A DNA stretch of 64,000 nucleotides, from contig CM075760.1 in the NCBI GenBank assembly GCA_037974335.1, positions 40,960,603 through 41,024,602 of the forward strand, given 5' to 3'. The notes under the pieces were generated by a model, which worked only from the letters and a program-made list of their open reading frames with translations, ran no database searches and was not told where the DNA came from. Position 1 is the stretch's first letter. Each line of letters begins with the position of its first letter. The position numbers and the translations under genes were made by a program. Below are positions 56,862-64,000 of this stretch, in pieces. This DNA is from Prionace glauca. Taxonomy: Eukaryota; Chordata; Chondrichthyes; Carcharhiniformes; Carcharhinidae.

Positions 56862-57305
56862 TGGGTTGAACTTTGGACATTGAAGATTTCCCTCAGCTGA
56901 TTATAAAGATCTCTGGACGGCTCAACTACAATATCAGCTCTCCGTGACTGTATCAGTAAAATTCTCCCAGCTTATCATTCTGAATCTGTAACTGAGGCGA
57001 CCTTAGATTTTATTTCAGTTTTCAGTGTAAATTGTATGAGGCATTTTTGTTACAATGTAATTATGATAAATAGTTTCCCCGGAGTTCAAGTTTCATGTGT
57101 AAATAAGAAATTTGTTTTATTTCTTATTCACATTTGTTAATTGTTCTTCCTATTAATGTCCTGTTTTCTATTTCTAGTGTATGTAACAGATGTACAAATA
57201 TTGACGGATTCCCTGTGCATGTGTTCTATTTTCAATGTAAAGTTCGATCATTATCTTCACTTTTCTAACTTAAAAAAAATCGTTGTAAAATCTCTGAATT
57301 TTTAA

Positions 57306-57322
57306 AATAAACATTGAATAAA
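57306..57322 (+). promoter_or_regulatory. Poly(A) signals of the membrane form
   Basis: AATAAA at 57,306-57,311 and 57,317-57,322, about 450 bp after the TM2 stop, in an AT-rich 3' UTR. Confidence 0.85.
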
Positions 57323-58094
57323 AATTTAACCATCTCTGGTTTGGCTTAATTCCGTTCTCTAAAAGCCATCAACTCAGCTCCATTTCCCTATTATAGAGTC
57401 CGCTCCCCCCCCCCCCCCCCACCCCACAAACCCTACTTTCCCAGACAGGCATGTCCCCCCAGTCATGTGTGGGACGTGGCTGAACTCAAGGCCCATCCGT
57501 GAAAGAGTCACTGCGCCACCCAGCGATCCGCCCAGCGATCCACACCTTCACCTCTGCCTTTTTATGATAAAATCCAGAGACAGAATGAGTGAACAATGAG
57601 GAGACATCGGTGATTTCATTCATAAATTAGTCCTTCACTGACGAGTTTCAGATAATTCTAAACAGCAAAGGCTCTGCTTCATCAGAGGCCGATGCAGGAC
57701 AGTGCTGGGCAGGAAATCGTTCCCTTTACACTGCCCCTTAAAAACACTATCAGAGTCGATACAGCGTGGATTGAGAGAACGAATCTCTGTACATTGTCCG
57801 ATGAAACAATTTCAAGGCAGGCATACCACAAGCTAGATAGAGAACACATACAGAACAGAGGTGCAAACCAAGAGGTGAAGCAAAGAGACTGAGGTGTATT
57901 TCACATAAGCACATTATCGATGACAAATTTTCAAATTGTGACGAGTGTTATGGGATAATTTGAAGAGCCCAATACTGTCTTTAACTACAGACAATATCAA
58001 ACTCACGAGGCAGATAAACCTCCTCAACTCTCCGCGCAGGAGCAAGGCGCGAAATACAGGTGTCAGTACAAGTGGACAGTGTCATGGACACTGC
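57323..58094. other. Region downstream of the IgM gene
   Basis: A poly-C run is present at about 57,406-57,421. No gene or named repeat is recognised in the remainder. Confidence 0.45.
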
Positions 58095-58432
58095 CAAGCC
58101 TCAGGCCTGAAGCGGGGCTGAGTAACTGGGGTTTGTAGGGGGAGGGGGCTGACAGGAGTGTCTGAGGTGGGAGTGGAACTAAGTGGGCTGTCTAAGTGGT
58201 GAGGGGTTGAGTTGGGTTCTGATGGTATGGGTGGTTGTGTGAGGAGCCTGAGGAGGAGGTGGCTGAGTGGGGATCTGAGGGGGACAGGGTTGAGTAGGGT
58301 TTTGAGGGTGGGGCGGGTGAGTGAGGAGTCTGGGGGGGACTGGTGTGGGTGGGGTGCTGAGGGTGGGCAGGGCTGATTGAGGTGTCCGAGATTGAAAGAG
58401 GCTGAGTGGGTGTCTGAGGGAGAAGGAGGCTT
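58095..58432 (+). repeat. G-rich decayed minisatellite
   Basis: Variants of GGGCTGAGTGGGGTGTCTGAGG of about 25-30 bp are repeated roughly ten times. Confidence 0.7.
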
Positions 58433-58434
58433 CC

Positions 58435-58548
58435 AGAGGGTTATGGGATAGGGTCTGGCTGGGACTATTGTGGCCCATTTGGACTGGTGCAGGCCCGATG
58501 GGCCAAATAACTTCCTCCTGCACGGTTGTAATTCTATGATTCTATAAT
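58435..58548 (+). mobile_element. SINE 3' fragment
   Basis: TTATGGGATAGGGTCTGG, CCCGATGGGCCAAATAACTT and TAATTCTATGATTCTATA match the tRNA-derived SINE 3' end. Confidence 0.8.
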
Positions 58549-58696
58549 ATAAACACGGATTGCTGCTGATTAACACGGGATGGAATTGTCCTATCCCGCC
58601 CATTATGATTCCCATGGCAGGCGAGACACAGATCATATAAAAGTCCGATGACCTCAGGCGGGGATTTTCTGGCATTGGAACAAACACGGCCGGAAA

Positions 58697-59700
58697 ATCA
58701 TCGAGTCATTGAGGTTTACAGCATGGAAACAGGCCCTTCGGCCCAACTTGTCCATGCTGCCTTTTTTCATCCACCGCTAAGCTAGTCCCAATTGCCGGCA
58801 TTTGACCCATGTTCATCTATCTTATCCATCTAACTGACATCATGTTTTTTCACTGTCAAAACTGTACACACCTCTACTCCCTCTGGCACCTTTTCCAGGC
58901 ACTCACTAACCTGTGTGTGAAACAATTGCCCACCCAGACCCATTTGCATATTCTCCTCTCACCTTCGGCCTATTCCCTCGAGTTTTAGACTCCCCTACTT
59001 TTGGGAAAAGATATTGACGAACTAGCTGATCTGTGCCCCTCATTTTTTTGTAGACCTCCATAAGGTCACCCCTAGGCTTTCTACACAGCCGGGAAAAAGT
59101 TCCAGTCTATCACGTTTCTCCTTAAAACACAAACAATCAAGTCCCTATACCCTCCTAGTGAATATTTTCTGAACTCTTTGTAGTTTAATAATATCCTTCC
59201 TGTAACAGGGTGACCAGAGCTGTACAGAGTATTCCGAGTGTGGCCTTACCAATGTCTTGTACAACTTCAACAAGTTGTCGCAACACCTTTATTCGCTGTT
59301 CTGACCAAGGAAACCAAGTATGCTGATTTCATTCCTCATAACTCAGCCCAACTATGACTCCACTTTCGAGGAGCTATGAACATGTACCCTCCCAGATTTC
59401 TTGGTTCTCGAACCGTCCCCAATGCCTTAGCATTAAGTAAGTGCTGCCCTGGTTCGATCTATCAAATGCATCACCTCGCATTCATCTAAATTAAACTCCA
59501 TCTGTCATTCATCAATCCACTGGCCCAATTGATCAAGATCCCATTACAATTAGAGATAACCTTTTTTTCACTATCCACTATGCCACCAATCTTGGTATCA
59601 ACTGAAAACTTAGTAACCATGCCTCCTAAATTCTCATCCAAATCATTAATATAAATGACAAATCACAATGGACCCACCCATGGTGCCGGAAGTCACAAGT
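58697..59700 (-). mobile_element. Decayed CR1-type LINE, minus strand
   Basis: The 3' end ACAGCATGGAAACAGGCCC lies at 58,713. The ORF2 C-terminus, read in reverse, holds remnants through CCACCAATCTTGGTATCAAC (the ADDT region) to AATTCTCATCCAAATCATTA (LDENL region). Many small lesions; old. Confidence 0.8.
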
Positions 59701-60151
59701 TAATTTCTCCAAGATTTTGGGTTCAGACTTTCCCCATTTCTTTCACTGATGCGATGCTGAGAGCTCTACATTTCCAGGTTTAAAATGTTTTCCCTTACGG
59801 ACAGGCTGGGGGGACTTTTGCATAATGTGTTCCTTTTTTTGTCACAATCCCATATCCCAGCAACATTGAAAGATACTGGTCAACCCTTCCGGCATTTCCA
59901 AAATTCCTTCCATTAGGAACGATCACACAGACCCAGAATTATTTTGTGATGCATTGACAAAAATATGTTTTGAATGGAAAATATTAACCTGTTTGTTCAG
60001 TGACTGTAATTAATGTCGGAATTAATTCAACCAGTCCTAATCGTGTCTCTGGAGCATTCCCATCCAGGCTTCATAAAGGAGTTATGCACGGTGTCATTGG
60101 GAGTGTCACAGTGATAAGCGGCTCCACAGAGAGGGAGTCGAGGTATCAACA
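59701..60151. other. No recognised feature
   Basis: Spacer between the LINE and the receptor-like exon. Possible promoter or 5' UTR of the latter, without a clear TATA box. Confidence 0.4.
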
Positions 60152-60398
60152 TTGGGAGAGAGAAATTGCAAGCTTTCTGCAATGGAGGTGTATCCAGGAA
60201 AGGTAGATCTGGACGATCCCATAATGGTTCAGCATCTGAGGGGCAGAGATCTGAATGTTACAACAACTGAGAGGAGTTTATACTCGGTACTTTACTTGCT
60301 GTCTCAAGGTTGGCTGTCTACAGCTAAGCGTGTTGAATACGTATTGAAACTGATTCGATACTTTTACTATCCAATCCTGGCTATTGTTGGTGTCCCCG
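60152..60398 (+). CDS. Probable first exon of a GPR139/142-like receptor
   Basis: The frame ends VLKLIRYFYYPILAIVGVPG at a consensus donor CCCCG|GTAAGT (phase 1). The sequence YYPILAIVGVPG is the start of TM1 in the large elasmobranch family annotated as GPR139/GPR142-like class A receptors, whose second exon continues with NLV-IVILSRG. The start codon is uncertain: ATGs lie at 60,152, 60,185 and 60,224. The N-terminus carries one glycosylation-like NVTT site. No matching second exon was found up to 64,000, so the gene either extends beyond the window or is a stranded exon. Confidence 0.6.
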
Positions 60399-60789
60399 GT
60401 AAGTTTCTCCACTGATTATGAATGATGTAGCCCGTGTTTAACTCTGCCACTCTTGCCGTCTGCTCTACCCTGTTTGCAACTGATGCTTGTGGTCTGCGTC
60501 CTTATTGAGTTATCACATCTACAACGCGCGGATCACTATGATAATGTTGCCTGTGTTGTGGGGTTTAATTTGTAAAGATGTAAAAGATGTTTAGGAAGAT
60601 GAAAAAGAATTGTGAAAACCGGTAGGAGGGGGAAAAGTGTGCAATCTCTTAAAATGTGTTTTTGTTTGACGCTGAGATGTTTTATTGCAGAATACACAGA
60701 AACTTTAAGTTGTAAGATTTGGTCCAGAGGTCAAAAACGTAGGGGTTGCCTTGGTAATTGGCACGACAGGTTTTGCATTGTGGTCAGCA
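60399..60789. other. Intron-like or spacer sequence
   Basis: Follows the receptor-like exon. No coding region was recognised. Confidence 0.4.
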
Positions 60790-61551
60790 CAGTACAAACT
60801 CTCACAACCCCAGGTTAAAATCCAACAGGTTTATTTGACACCATTGGCTTTTGGAATGTTGTTCTTTCTTCAGGCGAGTGAGGAGCTGTGTTCAAAAATA
60901 GGACATGTAAAGACACAAACTCAATTAACAAAATAATGGTTGGAATGTGAGTCTTTACGGATAAACAAGTCTGAAAGACACAGACAATGTGAATGGAGAG
61001 AGGGTTAAACAGGTTAAAGAATTGTGTATTGTCTCCAGCCAGGGCAGTTAGTGAGATTTTGCAAGTCCAGGCAAGTGGTGGGAGCTACAGATAATGCAAC
61101 ATAAACCCAAGATCACGGTTGAGGCTATACTTGTGTGTGTGGGAGTTGGCTATCAGTGTCTGGTCAGCGGTCCTGCACTGCTGTGTGTCATGAAGGCCAC
61201 CTTAGAGAACGCTTATCTGAAGATCTGAGGCTGAATGCCCGTGACTGCTGAAGTATGGCCCAACTGGAAGAGAACATTCCTGGTGATCGACAATCTTGGG
61301 TTTGCAAAATCTCAGGAGCTGTCCTGGCTGGAGACAATACACACCTCTACTACCTGCGCTTGGCCCTCTCTCCACTCACATTGTCTGTATCTTTAAGGCT
61401 TGATACCTGTAAAGACTCACATTCCAACCACTATTTTGTAAATTGAGTTTGTGTCTTTATATGCCCTGTTTGTGAGCAGAACTTCCACTCACTGAATGAA
61501 GGGGCAGCGCTCCAAAAGCTTCTGCTGCCAAATAAACCTACATAGAACCAC

Positions 61552-62010
61552 AGGTGGAGGTCCACCTCGTGACAAACGAGGGGCATTCACACGGCGGGTC
61601 GTGCCTGGGCTGCTCTTGGAAGTTCCAGGAGTGGCCTAGAACTTCGTGTCGGTGTGTGTGCTTGATCCTGGACCGGTAGATGGGCGCCGCAACAGCTCAG
61701 TGACTAGCACTGCTGGCTGTGCAGGCACATGGATTTGGACCTGTGTCTGTGGGAGTTTGCGCATTCTCCCTGTGGTTGCGTGGGTTTCCTCCGGGCGCTC
61801 CGGTTTCCTCCCACACCCCAAAAATGTGCTCTCAGGCTAATCGGTTTTTACCAAATTGACACTATTTCTTCCCTGAATCTGACTGAGTAGGGTTCCATTC
61901 GTAGCCATGCAGGGTAGAATAGGTGCGGGGTGATGTGGCGGCGCGGGCTCGTTGGGCCGAAGGGCCTGTTTCCCGTGCTGGATTGTTCTTTGTTCTTTGT
62001 TCTTTGTAGA
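61552..62010 (+). mobile_element. CR1 LINE 3' UTR inserted in the foldback element
   Basis: GACAAACGAGGGGCATTCAC through GTTGGGCCGAAGGGCCTG and TTGTTCT repeats match the 3' UTRs at 24,410-24,948 and 25,410-25,970. No ORF2 sequence is present. Confidence 0.85.
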
Positions 62011-62188
62011 ACCCTACAGTGCAGAAACAGGCCCTTCGGCCCATCGAGTCTGCACCGAACACAATCCCACCCAGACCCTATCCCCATATCCCTACACATT
62101 TACCTGCTAATCCCTCTAACCTACACATCCCAGGACACTAAGTGGCAATTTTAGCACAGCCAATGAACCTAACCCACACATCTTTGGA
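62008..62188 (-). mobile_element. SINE 3' part, minus strand
   Basis: TAGAACCCTACAGTGCAGA, CAGGCCCTTCGGCCCATCGA and AACACAATCCCACCCAGACC are the reverse of the 21,972 SINE 3' half. It starts exactly at the preceding LINE tail. Confidence 0.85.
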
Positions 62189-62262
62189 CTGCTGTTGGAC
62201 TTGAACCTGGTGTTGTGAGACTTCTTACTGTACTTACCCCAATCCAACGCTGGCATCTCCAC

Positions 62263-62879
62263 ATCATGGTTTTGCATTGTGCCAGCTGATGAATTTAAAT
62301 AAAACACACAGCTAAAAGGGACCTATTTGAAGTTATTGTTGTTGCCAACCTCAAGGCAATCTGAGTCCAGGGTTGTTGACAGGTCATTAGGATTATATAA
62401 AAAAAACACAGAACTGCCTTCAGGGCAGATCCACCAGTGCTTGAGCCAAGAGTACAACCAGAAGCAGAGCCCGATTACCTGAAGCAGTTAGATTTAATAC
62501 AGACATGGAGAGAAATTACTTCTCTCAATGGAAGGTGAATTTTTTGAATTCATTACCTGAGGATACGGCGGGTGTTAGGACTTGATGAAATTGAGGAGAC
62601 AGAGTCTCACCCTGGGCCATTCCAAGCTTCCTCAAACCCCAACAGCTTCTTATTTATACTGAGTCAGCTGACCACCACATCATTTTCTCATTGGTTAGAT
62701 AGCTTTCAGCTTGTTCTCATTGGTCACTATAACAGATCCAATGTGTTTCTGTTGGTTGTTATATTGGTTCCATTCTAACATTCCACTTAAACCCGCCTCT
62801 CCCACGACCTGATCCCTGACAAAAAAACAACCCAAACCCATCACTTCCCAGTCACTTCCCAGTTACTGTGATCCCACCA
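62263..62879. other. Mostly unassigned; LINE 3' trace
   Basis: Around 62,470-62,600 (GGAGAGAAATTACTTCTCTC, AATTCATTACCTGAGGATAC) resembles a CR1 3' end. The remainder is unrecognised. Confidence 0.45.
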
Positions 62880-63500
62880 GTTCACCAGTTCCTCCGTCTC
62901 TTCCCTGTTCTTGGTGTCATCGTTGCAGTGGTGTCATCAGCAAACTTGGATATCAAGTTGGAGGGGAATTTGGCCACACAAGTCATCGGTGTATAAGGAG
63001 CATAGTGGGGCTGAGGACACAGTGTTGTGGGGCACCGCTTATGAGGATGATTGTGGAGGAGGTGTTTTGACTGTCCTTATTTATTTTTGTCTGTCAGGTT
63101 CAAATTGCAGAGATAGGAGCCTAGCCCCAGGCCAGAGACTTTGTACTGAGTTTCATTAGAACAGTGCTGTTAAAGGCTGAGCTGCAGTCGATAAACAAGA
63201 GTCAGGGTTGCAATGTTGACTGTAGGGCCAGGGAGATTGCATCTGTGGACCTGTTGCGGATATAGGCAAACTGTAGTGGACCCAGGCAATCTGGGAAGCT
63301 GGAACTGATTCATGCCATAACTAATCTTTTGCTGCATCACATAATATTGGACAGATGTATCATTGGACAATAGTCATTAAGGCAGGCTATTTGGTTTTCT
63401 TTGGTAGCGGCCTTGGTTTGAGTTTTTCTTACCTGGTGCACAGATCAGGAACTTTCCTACTGAGAGAGGACTCGCTGACCTTTACTGGTCCAGTAGGTCA
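62880..63500 (-). mobile_element. Decayed LINE (third type), minus strand
   Basis: The reverse of GGTGTCATCAGCAAACTTGG gives the FADDT RT core. GGACACAGTGTTGTGGGGCA and AGGCTGAGCTGCAGTCGATA are conserved landmarks of a fish LINE resembling Rex1/Babar. Heavily decayed. Confidence 0.6.
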
Positions 63501-64000
63501 TAGTGGGCCAGCTGCAAATACACTGGACACATTGGACAGTAGTATAACAATGAACCCTGAAGCTTTGAAAGCAAACCCTGATAGTTGAGTTCTGTGTCAT
63601 TCGAGTGTCAGATAATGATTTCTTCCTGTATTGTGCGAATGGCGGCCACAACGTTGTGGTCTCTCTACGGTCTTTTTGTAAATATAACAGAGATTCTGAG
63701 CTGTCAAGGCATAAGGAACTCTCTCTGCCAACTGCTGTTAGTTTCCAGAGGAAAGGGTGAAACCAGCATTGTTTGGTACCAGCCCTGCGACAGGGGTTGT
63801 CAGTAGCTATCTCAAAGGTGACAAATTACTACATACAGGACTCCACTCTGAATTTTCTGTCAGGGTTACCCCCACAACCTTCTCACTCTCCAAATCCCCC
63901 ACAAGTTAGAGAGATTATTTACCTGCAGCTGAGTGACGGTCAATGTTGAGGACCCCCGGAAAACTCTTTCCAAAATGTATACTATTTTGGCCCTACCATG
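63501..64000. other. No recognised feature
   Basis: No gene or repeat could be named at the window end. Confidence 0.4.

Larger units (their letters stand above)
60790..62262. mobile_element. Long-inverted-repeat DNA element with nested insertions
   Basis: Left end TCTCACAACCCCAGGTTAAA (60,800) and right end AACCTGGTGTTGTGAGACTT (62,204) are inverted. The interior also pairs: 60,905-61,075 (GTAAAGACACAAACTCAATT, AGACAATGTGAATGGAGAG, TTGTGTATTGTCTCCAGCC) is the reverse complement of about 61,290-61,465. Arms total about 250-290 bp around a loop of about 200 bp. A LINE 3' UTR and a SINE split the right arm at 61,552-62,188. No transposase frame is present, so it is a non-autonomous foldback or MITE-like element. 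Confidence 0.8.

Noticed and set aside
58942-58949. ATTTGCAT octamer downstream of the IgM gene
   Set aside because: It lies in a decayed minus-strand LINE, so it is probably chance.
1-64000. Retrovirus-like, LTR or Polinton elements
   Set aside because: None recognised. All reverse transcriptase frames are of non-LTR (LINE) type, with APE endonuclease or LINE tails.

Overview
This window comes from a cartilaginous fish (shark or ray) and is built around one immunoglobulin M heavy-chain cluster on the + strand. Four things point to an elasmobranch. The VH remnant carries the FR1 pattern VVLTQPEAETG. The JH reads DYWGQGTMVTVTT. A compact four-domain mu constant region ends in a [15 protein letters not shown] secretory tail, and its membrane form is spliced from inside the CH4 exon. 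The surroundings are saturated with CR1-type LINEs and tRNA-derived SINEs, and there are no bacterial features.

Layout. Positions 1-33,100 are non-coding and repeat-rich. They hold a diverged segmental duplication (about 1-975 and 7,700-8,640), two sets of an 84-bp repeat, several layers of nested LINEs and SINEs, and two nearly identical young CR1 copies (about 10,750-14,700 and 26,226-28,520). A dead VH segment lies at 33,149-33,586, interrupted by a small mobile element. I found no D segment. A JH segment with a textbook 23-spacer recombination signal is at 38,912-38,998, with a CR1 fragment ending only about 16 bp upstream of its nonamer.

The J-to-C intron is about 10.7 kb. It contains an internal duplication, a CR1 copy, long CA/CT microsatellites, a 1.9-kb TCACTCACCC-type minisatellite, and then about 0.8 kb of G-rich, AGCT-bearing tandem repeats ending about 1 kb before CH1. 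That last position and composition resemble a class-switch region. The constant exons CH1 (49,657), CH2 (50,361), CH3 (51,592), CH4 plus secretory tail (52,705), TM1 (56,593) and TM2 (56,853) are all open. They have consensus splice sites in matching phase and separate poly(A) signals for the secreted and membrane forms.

Downstream (57,330-64,000) are decayed LINEs, a long-inverted-repeat DNA element broken by a LINE 3' UTR and a SINE, and a probable first exon of a GPR139/142-like rhodopsin-family receptor (60,152-60,398). No retrovirus-like, LTR or Polinton element was recognised.

How the parts work together: the JH and C exons can encode a complete IgM heavy chain once a VDJ is supplied. 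The V seen here cannot supply one and no D was found. The constant region could be served by V and D segments outside the window, or by recombination with another cluster, which is known in sharks; otherwise it is a recently crippled cluster. All coordinates and similarities were read by eye; repeat boundaries are approximate to tens of bases.
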